From: DATGUA01 sp035301545
GTDB lineage: Bacteria > Bacillota > Clostridia > Tissierellales > Tissierellaceae
Assembly (NCBI GenBank): GCA_035301545.1
Contig: DATGUA010000045.1
Coordinates: 1 to 64,000, forward strand
Direction: 5' to 3'
Length of the DNA stretch: 64,000 nt
Shown: positions 51,549 through 60,121 of the stretch, piece by piece
Layout: every line of letters starts with the position of its first letter
Position numbering within the stretch: position 1 is the first letter of the stretch
Made by a program: the position numbers and the translations under genes
Notes under the pieces: generated by a model
What the model was told of the DNA's origin: nothing
What the model saw: the letters and a program-made list of their open reading frames with translations, nothing else
The model's database searches: none

Positions 51549-53624
51549 TTGGCAAGTAATTTAGTAATAGTTGAGTCACCAGCTAAAGCTAAAACAATCG
51601 GTAAGATTTTAGGTAAAAATTATAAGGTGATGGCATCTGTTGGACATGTAAGAGATTTACCTAAAAGTACTTTAGGTATTAATATAGAAGAAAATTATGA
51701 TCCAAAATATATAACTATTAGAGGTAAAGGTCCTGTAGTGGCTGAATTAAGAAAAGAGGGTAAAAAAGCTAAGAATATATTTTTAGCGACTGACCCAGAT
51801 AGAGAAGGAGAAGCGATTTCTTGGCATCTTGCTCATATTTTAAAGATGGACTCAGACAAGAAAACTAGGGTGGAATTTAATGAAATAACTAAAGATGCAG
51901 TTAAAAAGGCTATTAAAAGCCCTAGAACCTTAGATCAAGACTTAATTGATGCCCAGCAGGCTCGTAGAATACTAGATAGATTAGTAGGATATAAAATAAG
52001 TCCACTATTATGGAAAAAAATAAGGAAGGGGTTAAGTGCTGGAAGAGTACAATCTGTTGCTACTAAGATTATATGTGATCGAGAAGATGAAATTGAAAAA
52101 TTTGTTCCACAAGAATATTGGAGTATTAAAGCTTTACTATCAAAAAATGGAGAAAGATTTGAAGCTAAATTTATGGGGAAATATATAGATGGTAAAAGGA
52201 AAAAAATCGAATTAAAAAATGAAAAAGAAGTTAAAGAAATTCTTAATGGAATGAATCAGGAGGAATTTGAAACTTTAGATGTTAAAAAAGGGACTAAAAA
52301 AAGAAATCCCTACGCTCCTTATACAACTAGTACATTACAACAAGATGCTTCTAGAAGATTAGGATTTAATACTAAAAAGACTATGAGAATAGCTCAACAA
52401 TTATATGAGGGTATTGATATAAAAGGAGAAGGAACTACAGGTTTAATAACCTATATGAGAACTGACTCAACTAGAATTTCAAATGAAGCAATATCTGGAG
52501 CTAAATCTTTTATATTGGACAATTATGGAAGGGAATATTCTAATGGTGGGAGGTCTTATGGTAAAAAGGCGCAGAAAGATTCCCAAGATGCTCATGAAGC
52601 AATAAGACCTACTACATTTGTAAAAGCTCCTAAAGATATAAAATCTTCTCTAAATAGAGATCAATATAGATTATATAAATTAATATGGGAAAGGTTTATT
52701 AGTTCTCAGATGTCTTCTGCTAGATACGATACTTTAAGAGCAAATATATTGAGTAATAACTATTTATTTAGGGCAAATGGTAGTAAATTAGTATTCCCAG
52801 GGTTTTTAAAAGTGTATACTGTGATTAATAAAGATGATAAGGATATGGATATGCCAATGTTATATAAAGGTGAAATGTTAAAAGTAGAAAGTATAGATCC
52901 AAATCAACATTTTACTAAGCCACCAAGCAGATATACAGAGGCATCTTTAATCAAAACATTGGAAGAGATGGGAATAGGTAGACCAAGTACTTATTCTCCT
53001 ACTATAGGAACTATTCTAGCTAGGAATTATGTAGCATTGGAAAATAACTCATTTTATCCTACAGAGTTAGGAATATTAGTAAATGATTTACTAACTGAGT
53101 ATTTTGGAAATGTAATAAATGAAGAATTTACTGCTGAATTAGAAGAGAAACTTGATGATATAGCTGAGGGGAAGTTTTCTTGGAAAAGTGTAGTAGATGA
53201 CTTTTATACAGATTTTCATAAATATTTGTCAATAGCTGAAGATGAAATAGATGAAATAGAAATAGAAGATGAAGTAACTGATGAAATTTGTGAAAAATGT
53301 GGAAGGAATATGGTTATTAAAACTGGAAGGTTTGGGAAATTCTTAGCTTGTCCAGGGTATCCAGATTGTAAAAATACAAAAACTATTTTAGATAAAATTG
53401 GGATAGATTGTCCATTATGTGATGGAGATGTTGTAAGAAAAAGGTCAAGAAAAGGTAGAGTGTTTTATGGATGTAGCAATTATCCTGATTGTAAGTTTGT
53501 ATCTTGGGATGAACCAATAAAAGAGAAGTGTCCTGAATGTAAATCTTATATGACTGTTAGAAGAAGAAAAAAGGGAGACCTGATTAAATGTAGTAATAAG
53601 GATTGTGGTTATGTAAAAGAGTAA
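51549..53624 (+). CDS. topA: DNA topoisomerase I
   Basis: Type IA topoisomerase relaxing negative supercoils. It has the Toprim domain (LVIVESPAKAKTIGKILGK, LATDPDREGEAISWHLA), the catalytic tyrosine in GLITYMRTDSTRIS, and three C-terminal four-cysteine zinc fingers (starting CEKCGRN, CPLCDGD and CPECKSY). TTG 51549 is chosen: MASNLVIVESP is the usual N-terminus and GGAGG is well placed; ATG 51534 overlaps that site. Length 691 residues. Confidence 0.96.
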   Translation: MASNLVIVESPAKAKTIGKILGKNYKVMASVGHVRDLPKSTLGINIEENYDPKYITIRGKGPVVAELRKEGKKAKNIFLATDPDREGEAISWHLAHILKMDSDKKTRVEFNEITKDAVKKAIKSPRTLDQDLIDAQQARRILDRLVGYKISPLLWKKIRKGLSAGRVQSVATKIICDREDEIEKFVPQEYWSIKALLSKNGERFEAKFMGKYIDGKRKKIELKNEKEVKEILNGMNQEEFETLDVKKGTKKRNPYAPYTTSTLQQDASRRLGFNTKKTMRIAQQLYEGIDIKGEGTTGLITYMRTDSTRISNEAISGAKSFILDNYGREYSNGGRSYGKKAQKDSQDAHEAIRPTTFVKAPKDIKSSLNRDQYRLYKLIWERFISSQMSSARYDTLRANILSNNYLFRANGSKLVFPGFLKVYTVINKDDKDMDMPMLYKGEMLKVESIDPNQHFTKPPSRYTEASLIKTLEEMGIGRPSTYSPTIGTILARNYVALENNSFYPTELGILVNDLLTEYFGNVINEEFTAELEEKLDDIAEGKFSWKSVVDDFYTDFHKYLSIAEDEIDEIEIEDEVTDEICEKCGRNMVIKTGRFGKFLACPGYPDCKNTKTILDKIGIDCPLCDGDVVRKRSRKGRVFYGCSNYPDCKFVSWDEPIKEKCPECKSYMTVRRRKKGDLIKCSNKDCGYVKE

Positions 53625-53737
53625 TAATTGTATCTTATAATTATTTATATCTGATGGGATTAAGTAGAAATGGATATGCTAGAATGCATTTAATATAATT
53701 ATGGAAAGTAAATAAATAAGGTTATAAGGAGGAAGTT

Positions 53738-54517
53738 ATGGAGAATTTATTACAAAAAACAAGAAGATTAAATAAAACTTTACAAGGATATGGCTCCCAA
53801 CCTGTATCCTTTTTAGAGTTAAGTAGAATCCTTAGTGATATTTTAGATACGAATGTATATATAGCAAGTCGCCGAGGTAGAATATTAGGTTCTAATTTAA
53901 TGGAAAACATTGAGAATGACACTATGAAATCTAAGCAAGACAAAGACTGTAGGTTTACAAAAGAGTATAATGATAATTTACTGTCTGTTCAGGAAACTAA
54001 AGGAAATGTAGAAGGAACTATTAAAAAAGAATCTAATGAGCAGGTCAATTTCCATCATACTGGTAATATATCTACGATTATTCCAATTATTAGTGGAGGA
54101 GAAAGATTAGGTACATTAGTTTTATCTAGAATTGATAGAGAGTTTAATATAGAAGATTTAATATTAGCAGAATATAGTGCCACTATAGTAGGAATGGAAA
54201 TTTTAAGATCGAAAAGTGAAGAAATCAGGGAAGAAATTAGAAAACAATCTATTGTTCAGATGGCTATAGAGACATTATCGTATTCAGAGTTAGAAGCAAT
54301 GGATCATATATTTGAGGAACTGAATGCAGATGAAGGCTTATTAGTAGCAAGTAAAGTAGCAGATAGGGTAGGAATAACTAGATCTGTAATAGTAAATGCT
54401 TTAAGAAAGCTTGAGAGTGCAGGTGTAATTGAATCTAGATCTCTTGGAATGAAAGGTACACATATAAAGATTTTAAACGATAAACTAATAGAAGAATTAA
54501 AAAAGGTAACTGATTAA
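53738..54517 (+). CDS. codY: GTP-sensing pleiotropic repressor CodY
   Basis: CodY represses amino-acid, transport and stationary-phase genes when GTP and branched-chain amino acids are high. The 259-residue protein has the N-terminal GAF domain (MENLLQKTRRLNKTLQ, ISRILSDILDTNVYIASRRG-like sequence) and the C-terminal winged helix with VASKVADRVGITRSVIVNAL followed by RKLESAGVIESRSLGMKGTH. AAGGAGGAAG precedes the ATG. A weak extended -10 (TGCTAGAAT, 53678-53686) lies upstream, so it may be transcribed separately from topA. Confidence 0.96.
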   Translation: MENLLQKTRRLNKTLQGYGSQPVSFLELSRILSDILDTNVYIASRRGRILGSNLMENIENDTMKSKQDKDCRFTKEYNDNLLSVQETKGNVEGTIKKESNEQVNFHHTGNISTIIPIISGGERLGTLVLSRIDREFNIEDLILAEYSATIVGMEILRSKSEEIREEIRKQSIVQMAIETLSYSELEAMDHIFEELNADEGLLVASKVADRVGITRSVIVNALRKLESAGVIESRSLGMKGTHIKILNDKLIEELKKVTD

Positions 54518-54542
54518 TTTTCAAAAATATTACAATAGATAA

Positions 54543-54571
54543 TTGCCTTAGGGATATTTCTATGTTATAAT
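54543..54571 (+). promoter_or_regulatory. Promoter for rpsB
   Basis: TTGCCT (54543-54548), a 17-base spacer and TATAAT (54566-54571) with TG at 54563-54564 form an extended -10 promoter. The transcript would start near 54578, leaving a leader of about 95 bases before rpsB. Confidence 0.75.
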
Positions 54572-54577
54572 GTTAAA

Positions 54578-54660
54578 GTGATTACGCACACATCCTGATA
54601 TTTAAGGGAGTCCCTATATGGGTCCTTAGGTAAGTGATGGTTGTGGTGGAAAAACTTGGA
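54578..54660 (+). ncRNA. Structured rpsB (S2) mRNA leader
   Basis: Three nested helices are visible. The outer CACACATC (54587-54594) pairs with GATG-GT-TGTG (54636-54645, two-base bulge). Inside, TAAGG (54603-54607) pairs with CCTTA (54624-54628), and at the tip CCC (54612-54614) pairs with GGG (54620-54622). The element ends just before the GGAGGTG ribosome binding site of rpsB. It is a good candidate for autoregulation by S2, but I cannot assign it to a named RNA family. Confidence 0.55.
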
Positions 54661-54672
54661 GGTGAAAAATAT

Positions 54673-55404
54673 ATGTCAGTAGTTTCAATGAAGCAATTGT
54701 TAGAAGCAGGAGTTCATTTTGGTCATCAAACCAGAAGATGGAATCCTAAAATGGCTGAATATATCTTTACTGAAAGAAATGGAATTTATATTATAGATTT
54801 ACAGCAAACAGTGAAGATGATAGATGATGCTTACAATTTTGTTAGGGAAATCGCTGAAAATGGTGGAGAAATATTGTTCGTAGGAACAAAGAAACAAGCT
54901 CAAGAAGCTATAGAAAACGAAGCTAAAAGATGTGGGATGTTTTATGTAAATCAAAGATGGCTTGGTGGTATGTTAACTAATTACAAAACCATTAGAAAAA
55001 GTATAAACAGGTTAAATGAATTAACACAAATGGAGGAAGATGGAACATTTGAGGTCCTACCTAAAAAAGAAGTAATTGATTTAAAACGTGAGGAAGAAAA
55101 GTTAGAGAAATCTTTAGGTGGAATTAAGAATATGAATGGTCTTCCAGATGCTATATTTGTTGTTGATCCTAGAAAAGAAGCTATAGCAATTCAAGAAGCT
55201 AGAATTCTTGGAATTCCTGTAATAGCTATTGTTGATACTAATTGTGATCCAGATGAGATTGATGTTATAATTCCTGGTAATGATGATGCAATTAGGGCAG
55301 TTAAGTTGTTAACTGAGACAATGGCAAATGCAGTATTAGAAGGAAGACAGGGAGAACAAACAGAGTCTACAGAAGAAAAAGTAGAGGAAAAGCAAGAAGA
55401 CTAA
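54673..55404 (+). CDS. rpsB: 30S ribosomal protein S2
   Basis: S2 is a late-assembling 30S protein. The 243-residue sequence begins SVVSMKQLLEAGVHFGHQTR, then RWNPKMAEYIF, with NQRWLGGMLTNYKTIRKSI and GIPVIAIVDTNCDPDEIDV. ATG 54673 follows TTGGAGGTGAAAA; the frame extends upstream to 54634 through the leader and is not used. tsf follows after an attenuator-like hairpin. Confidence 0.97.
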   Translation: MSVVSMKQLLEAGVHFGHQTRRWNPKMAEYIFTERNGIYIIDLQQTVKMIDDAYNFVREIAENGGEILFVGTKKQAQEAIENEAKRCGMFYVNQRWLGGMLTNYKTIRKSINRLNELTQMEEDGTFEVLPKKEVIDLKREEEKLEKSLGGIKNMNGLPDAIFVVDPRKEAIAIQEARILGIPVIAIVDTNCDPDEIDVIIPGNDDAIRAVKLLTETMANAVLEGRQGEQTESTEEKVEEKQED

Positions 55405-55410
55405 TATAAA

Positions 55411-55457
55411 GGTAAGGGTTTTAAGGTGATTTACCTTTTAGACCTTTACCATTTTTA
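55411..55457 (+). terminator. Attenuator-like hairpin between rpsB and tsf
   Basis: A long imperfect stem (55411-55426 with about 55434-55450, including wobble pairs and one mismatch) is followed by ATTTTT. It lies directly after rpsB and before the tsf ribosome binding site, so it probably lowers tsf transcription relative to rpsB. Confidence 0.65.
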
Positions 55458-55479
55458 ATATATGAGGAGGTATAGGATA

Positions 55480-56127
55480 ATGGGTATAACGGCTTCCCAA
55501 GTAAAAGAATTAAGGGAAAAAAGTGGTGCTGGTATGCTTGATTGCAAAAAGGCATTAGAGGAAACAAATGGTGATATGGATAAAGCTGTAAACTTACTAA
55601 GAGAAAAAGGATTAGCCTCAGCTTCCAAAAAATCAGGAAGGGTTGCAGCGGAAGGATTAGTTGATTCTTATATACATGGAGGAAGAATTGGAGTTTTAAT
55701 AGAAGTAAATTCTGAAACTGATTTTGTATCAAAGACAAAAGAATTTCAGGAATTTGTTAGAGATATGGCAATGCAAGTAGCAGCTTCTAATCCAAAATAT
55801 GTAGGTAGAGATGATGTTCCAAAAGAAGAGGTAGAAGAAGAAAGAGAAGTTTTAGTTAACCAAGTAGTACGTGAAGGTAAACCTGAACATGTTGCAGAAC
55901 AAATAGTCGAAGGTAGAATGGGCAAGTTTTACGAAGGAATATGTTTATTAGATCAACCATTTATAAAGGATCCTAGTATTAAAATTAAAGATGTATTAAA
56001 TGAAAAAATAGCACAAATTGGAGAGAATCTACAGATAAGAAGATTTGTTAGATTTGAAGTAGGAGAAGGCCTTGAAAAGAGAGAAGAAAACTTGGCTGAT
56101 GAAGTAGCTAAACAAATAGGTGATTAA
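55480..56127 (+). CDS. tsf: Translation elongation factor Ts
   Basis: EF-Ts recycles EF-Tu from GDP to GTP form. It has the UBA-like N-terminus (SQVKELREKSGAGMLDCKKA), then LREKGLASASKKSGRVAAEG and IGVLIEVNSETDFVSK (core contact motif), and a single core subdomain, giving 215 residues, the shorter form common in Clostridia and Thermus rather than the about 280-residue E. coli type. ATG 55480 follows AGGAGGTATAGGATA. Confidence 0.96.
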   Translation: MGITASQVKELREKSGAGMLDCKKALEETNGDMDKAVNLLREKGLASASKKSGRVAAEGLVDSYIHGGRIGVLIEVNSETDFVSKTKEFQEFVRDMAMQVAASNPKYVGRDDVPKEEVEEEREVLVNQVVREGKPEHVAEQIVEGRMGKFYEGICLLDQPFIKDPSIKIKDVLNEKIAQIGENLQIRRFVRFEVGEGLEKREENLADEVAKQIGD

Positions 56128-56132
56128 TTAAT

Positions 56133-56158
56133 GGAGAACATAATATGTTCTCCTTTTA
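56133..56158 (+). terminator. Terminator after tsf
   Basis: GGAGAACATA (56133-56142) pairs with TATGTTCTCC (56144-56153), followed by TTTT. The effective loop is AT-only. It separates rpsB-tsf from pyrH-frr. Confidence 0.7.
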
Positions 56159-56197
56159 GCAATTAGAAGAGATTCTTTTTAAGGAGTGTATTGTTTA

Positions 56198-56911
56198 ATG
56201 GAACCTATATTTAAAAGAGTTGTGTTAAAATTAAGTGGAGAAGCTTTAGCAGGTGAAAAAGGTAAAGGTATTGATAGTGATACTATGTATAAAATATCTA
56301 AGGAGATTAAATCTGTTAAAGATCTTGGTGTAGAGATTGGGATAGTAGTAGGTGGAGGGAATTTCTGGAGAGGGGCAGACGTAACAGGAATGGATAGAAC
56401 TACTTCGGACCATATAGGAATGCTTGGAACTGTTATGAATGCACTGGCTTTACAAGATGCATTAGAAGAAATGAATATAGTGACTAGGGTTCAATCAGCT
56501 GTTGATATGAAAGAGATAGCTGAACCTTATATTAGAAGAAGAGCTGTTAGACATCTGGAAAAAGGAAGAGTAGTTATTTTTGCTGCTGGCTCAGGGAATC
56601 CTTATTTTTCTACAGATACAGCAGCAGCATTAAGATCAGCTGAAATAGAAGCTGATGTCATTTTGTTAGGGAAAAAAGGAGTTGATGGTGTTTATGATTC
56701 AGATCCTTTAACAAATTTATCAGCTAAAAAATTTGATACATTAAAATATATTGATATACTTAATTTAGGATTAGGAATTATGGATTCTACAGCTACATCA
56801 CTGTGTATGGATAATAAAATACCATTAATTGTTTTTGGGATCGATCAACCAAGTAATATTGTTGATATAGTTTTAGGGAAGAAGATAGGAACACATATAA
56901 AGGAGGATTAA
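56198..56911 (+). CDS. pyrH: UMP kinase
   Basis: PyrH phosphorylates UMP to UDP and is the bacterial hexameric enzyme. Visible motifs are FKRVVLKLSGEALAGEKG, IVVGGGNFWRGADVTGMDRT, DHIGMLGTVMNALALQDALE, GSGNPYFSTDTAAALRSAEI and KKGVDGVYDSDP. ATG 56198 follows AAGGAGTGTATT; the frame upstream to 56186 includes that site. Length about 237 residues. Together with pyrR it contributes to pyrimidine supply. Confidence 0.96.
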   Translation: MEPIFKRVVLKLSGEALAGEKGKGIDSDTMYKISKEIKSVKDLGVEIGIVVGGGNFWRGADVTGMDRTTSDHIGMLGTVMNALALQDALEEMNIVTRVQSAVDMKEIAEPYIRRRAVRHLEKGRVVIFAAGSGNPYFSTDTAAALRSAEIEADVILLGKKGVDGVYDSDPLTNLSAKKFDTLKYIDILNLGLGIMDSTATSLCMDNKIPLIVFGIDQPSNIVDIVLGKKIGTHIKED

Positions 56912-56913
56912 TT

Positions 56914-57471
56914 ATGTATTTAGATGTTCATAAAGATTCTGAAAAAAGAATGAAGAAAACAGTTGAAGTTTATAGGAATGATTTACAAAGTATTAGGGCA
57001 GGTAGAGCAAACCCTGCACTATTAGATAAAATAATGGTAGAATATTATGGACAAATGACCCCATTAAGTCAAGTGGCAAGTGTATCAGCTCCAGAACCTA
57101 GATTGTTGGCTATTCAACCCTGGGAAGCCAAACTGGTTCCAGAAATAGAAAAGCAAATTCTTAAATCGGATTTAGGTATCAATCCTTCTAATGATGGTAA
57201 GATAGTTAGACTGCAAATACCAGAATTGACAGAGGAGAGAAGAGCAGATCTAACTAGATTAGTAAAAAAAAGTGGAGAAGATGCTAAAGTGTCTATTAGA
57301 AATATCAGAAGAGAAGGTATTAGTTCTATTCAAAAAATGGAAAAGAATAAAGAGTTAACAGAAGATGAAAAACAACAGGCAGAAGATCACATGCAAGAAA
57401 TAACAGATAAATATGTAAATGAAGTTGATGTTGCAATAAAAAGTAAAGAAGAAGAGTTAATGGAAATATAA
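56914..57471 (+). CDS. frr: Ribosome recycling factor
   Basis: RRF with EF-G splits post-termination ribosomes. The 185-residue protein has SIRAGRANPALLDKIMVEYY, GQMTPLSQVASVSAPEPRLL, and the C-terminal helix KSGEDAKVSIRNIRREG. AAGGAGGATTAATT precedes the ATG. Its stop lies within a perfect palindromic terminator. Confidence 0.97.
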   Translation: MYLDVHKDSEKRMKKTVEVYRNDLQSIRAGRANPALLDKIMVEYYGQMTPLSQVASVSAPEPRLLAIQPWEAKLVPEIEKQILKSDLGINPSNDGKIVRLQIPELTEERRADLTRLVKKSGEDAKVSIRNIRREGISSIQKMEKNKELTEDEKQQAEDHMQEITDKYVNEVDVAIKSKEEELMEI

Positions 57472-57502
57472 ATAAAACCCCTTCTTAAGAAGGGGTTTTA
57501 TT
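57471..57502 (+). terminator. Palindromic terminator after frr
   Basis: AATAAAACCCCTTCTT (57471-57486) and AAGAAGGGGTTTTATT (57487-57502) form a perfect 32-base palindrome ending in a T-rich arm. It is followed immediately by the uppS ribosome binding site. Confidence 0.75.
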
Positions 57503-57518
57503 ATTGGAGGTGAATGGG

Positions 57519-58268
57519 GTGAGTCAAAAAAGACAAGAAAAGAAGAGTTTAAACGAACAAATTGACTCTAATAGATTACCTAACCATATTGCTATCATTA
57601 TGGATGGAAATGGGAGATGGGCAACACAAAGATCGCTCCATAGGAATTTGGGGCATCAAGAAGGAATGAAAAGGGTAATAGAGATAGTTGAAGAATCTAA
57701 AGCTATTGGTATAGGATATCTTACTTTATATGCTTTTTCTACAGAAAATTGGAAAAGGCCCAAAGATGAAGTACAAGGGTTGATGAGAATTTTAGTAGTT
57801 TTTATTAGGAAAGAGCTAAATAAATTACACAAAAATAATGTGAAATTAAATATTCTAGGAGATATATCTAAGCTTCCAAATACAGCTAGAAATGAAGTTG
57901 AAAAGGCTGTAATTAAAACTAAAAATAATAATGGAATGATTTTAAACATTGCATTAAACTATGGTGGAAGGGATGAGGTGATTTTTGGGATAAAAGGATT
58001 ACTAAAAGATATAAATAAGGGTAAAATAGATATAGATGAGATAGACTCTAATATCTTTTCGAAATATTTATATACTAAAGATCAACCTGATCCAGATTTG
58101 TTGATTAGACCAAGTGGTGAGATGCGACTAAGTAATTTTTTATTATTTCAAATAGCATATACAGAGTTTTGGTTTTCAGATATTTTGTGGCCAGATTTTG
58201 ATAAGTATAAATTACATGAGGCTATAATAGACTATCAAAAGAGAAATAGAAGATTTGGGGGAGTTTAA
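57519..58268 (+). CDS. uppS: Undecaprenyl diphosphate synthase (isoprenyl transferase)
   Basis: UppS makes the C55 lipid carrier for cell-wall synthesis. Signatures are LPNHIAIIMDGNGRWATQRS (catalytic Asp and P-loop), GHQEGMKRV, LTLYAFSTENWKRP, LNIALNYGGRDEV and LIRPSGEMRLSNFLLFQIAY, then TEFWF. GTG 57519 is chosen, since GGAGGTGA (57506-57513) fits it; the TTG at 57504 starts before that site. Length about 249 residues. The supply of its substrate is discussed with the missing dxr and ispG genes. Confidence 0.95.
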   Translation: MSQKRQEKKSLNEQIDSNRLPNHIAIIMDGNGRWATQRSLHRNLGHQEGMKRVIEIVEESKAIGIGYLTLYAFSTENWKRPKDEVQGLMRILVVFIRKELNKLHKNNVKLNILGDISKLPNTARNEVEKAVIKTKNNNGMILNIALNYGGRDEVIFGIKGLLKDINKGKIDIDEIDSNIFSKYLYTKDQPDPDLLIRPSGEMRLSNFLLFQIAYTEFWFSDILWPDFDKYKLHEAIIDYQKRNRRFGGV

Positions 58269-59045
58269 GTGAAAGAATTAAGTAAAAGACTCATGACAGG
58301 ACTTATCGGTATTATATTATTGTTTTTAGTAATCAAGCAAGGTGGAATTTATTTATCATTATCATTATTACTCTTATCATTAGTAGGTATAAATGAATTT
58401 TATTCAGTTTTGGAAAAGCTTCATTTAAATCCTATTAGATCTATTGGATATTTAGGAACTTTAGGATTGTTTTTAATAAATATGGTAGAATCAATTTCTA
58501 TAGAATTGTTTATAGTATTAGTTACGATATCTTTGTTTATAATTCTTATGAGAGATAGTAAATTAACTATATCAGATATAAGTGTAACTGCATTAGGATT
58601 ATTATATATACCTTTTTTATTAGGACATATATTTTACTTAGATGGAACTAAATATATATGGTTGATTTTTATTATTGCTTTTGGAACTGACACATTTGCC
58701 TATATGTTTGGAAATATATTTGGCAAAACAAAATTATCACCTAATATTAGCCCAAATAAAACTATTGAAGGTTCATTAGGAGGAATATTTGGAAGTTTAG
58801 TATGTAGTATTATCTATGCTTCAATAATAGGTATAGGACCAAAGTGGAAGATTGTAATATTGTCTATATTTATTTCGATAATTGCTCAATTAGGTGATTT
58901 AGTCGCCTCGAGAATCAAACGGATGGCGAATATCAAGGATTATGGCTTTATTTTTCCAGGACATGGAGGTGTACTAGATAGATTTGATAGTATTATTTTT
59001 AGTGCTCCTTTAATATATTATTATGTGCAGTATTTTTTAATATAA
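58269..59045 (+). CDS. cdsA: Phosphatidate cytidylyltransferase
   Basis: CdsA makes CDP-diacylglycerol from phosphatidic acid and CTP. The 258-residue protein has about seven membrane helices and the signature from AQLGDLVASRIKRMANIKDY to FPGHGGVLDRFDSIIF, with GTDTFAYMFGNIFGKTKLSP. Start GTG 58269 abuts the uppS stop. rseP follows after 25 bases with no dxr between. Confidence 0.95.
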   Translation: MKELSKRLMTGLIGIILLFLVIKQGGIYLSLSLLLLSLVGINEFYSVLEKLHLNPIRSIGYLGTLGLFLINMVESISIELFIVLVTISLFIILMRDSKLTISDISVTALGLLYIPFLLGHIFYLDGTKYIWLIFIIAFGTDTFAYMFGNIFGKTKLSPNISPNKTIEGSLGGIFGSLVCSIIYASIIGIGPKWKIVILSIFISIIAQLGDLVASRIKRMANIKDYGFIFPGHGGVLDRFDSIIFSAPLIYYYVQYFLI

Positions 59046-59070
59046 AATCAATAGGAACAGGGGTGTTTTT

Positions 59071-60075
59071 ATGCAGACAACTGCAGCAGCAATATTTGTT
59101 TTTTTATTAGTAATCTTATTGCATGAATTAGGACATTTTACTGTAGCTAAATTAGTAGGTATTAAAGTAAATGAATTTTCTGTAGGAATGGGTCCTAAGA
59201 TAATTCAAAAAGAAAAAGGAGAGACTAAATATACCTTAAGAATTTTACCAATAGGTGGATATGTTAGTATGGAAGGGGAAGATGAGGAGTCCCAAGATCC
59301 AAGAAGTTTTGGAGAAGCATCACCTTTATCACGAATGGCTGTGATAGCGGCAGGTTCATTTATGAATTTCATATTGGCAATAGTAGTATTATCTATAGTT
59401 GCATTTAGTATTGGAGAGCCAACTACAATAATAAGCGAAACTATTGTTGATTCTCCAGCTGAAATGGTAGGAATTATGCCAGGAGATAAGATTGTGAAAA
59501 TAGATGATAATAAAGTTGATGATTGGGATGATTTATCAAATTCTATTAAAAATGCAAATACAGATGAAGATATAAATGTATACTTAATTAGAAATGGAGA
59601 AGAAAAATTATCTGTTTTACGTCCTATTATGAAAAACGGGGAAAATATGATAGGGATAGTGCCTAAACATCAAAAGTCATTAATATATGGGATTAAAGGT
59701 GGCATTCAACAAACAGGTATGTTTGTAAAATTAATGTTTGAGTTCGTGGCTATGACTTTTAAAGGGCAGGTATCTACTAACGATTTAGCAGGACCAGTGG
59801 GAGTTATAAATGAAGTAGGGAAAGCAGCCAAAATGGGCTATACAAATCTGTTATTACTATTAGGATTTATTAGTGTGAATTTAGGCTTTTTTAATTTATT
59901 ACCTATTCCAGCTTTGGATGGGAGTAGATTAGTGTTTATTGCTATTGAATTAATTCGGGGTAAACCTATAAATGCAGATAAGGAAAACTTTATTCATATG
60001 ATAGGATTTATGTTATTAATAATATTAATGTTAGTTGTGACTTATAAAGATTTATTTAGATTAAATATATTTTAG
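59071..60075 (+). CDS. rseP: Site-2 intramembrane metalloprotease RseP
   Basis: RseP cleaves anti-sigma factors and remnant signal peptides inside the membrane. It has the zinc-binding HELGH near residue 18 in VILLHELGHFTVAKL, a PDZ domain (about residues 120-190, DSPAEMVGIMPGDKIVKID), and the second metal-ligand motif NLLPIPALDGSRLVFI. Length 334 residues. ATG 59071 follows AGGGGTGTTTTT. It precedes polC directly, with no ispG between. Confidence 0.95.
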   Translation: MQTTAAAIFVFLLVILLHELGHFTVAKLVGIKVNEFSVGMGPKIIQKEKGETKYTLRILPIGGYVSMEGEDEESQDPRSFGEASPLSRMAVIAAGSFMNFILAIVVLSIVAFSIGEPTTIISETIVDSPAEMVGIMPGDKIVKIDDNKVDDWDDLSNSIKNANTDEDINVYLIRNGEEKLSVLRPIMKNGENMIGIVPKHQKSLIYGIKGGIQQTGMFVKLMFEFVAMTFKGQVSTNDLAGPVGVINEVGKAAKMGYTNLLLLLGFISVNLGFFNLLPIPALDGSRLVFIAIELIRGKPINADKENFIHMIGFMLLIILMLVVTYKDLFRLNIF

Positions 60076-60086
60076 GATCAGTTAGT

Positions 60087-60104
60087 CCATAGTATAATCT
60101 ATGG
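60087..60104. repeat. Inverted repeat enclosing a TATAAT box before polC
   Basis: CCATAG (60087-60092) and CTATGG (60099-60104) flank TATAAT (60093-60098), between the rseP stop and the polC ribosome binding site. It could be a small hairpin or an operator over a -10 box. I see no good -35. Confidence 0.4.
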
Positions 60105-60121
60105 TGTAGGGGGAAGATTTT

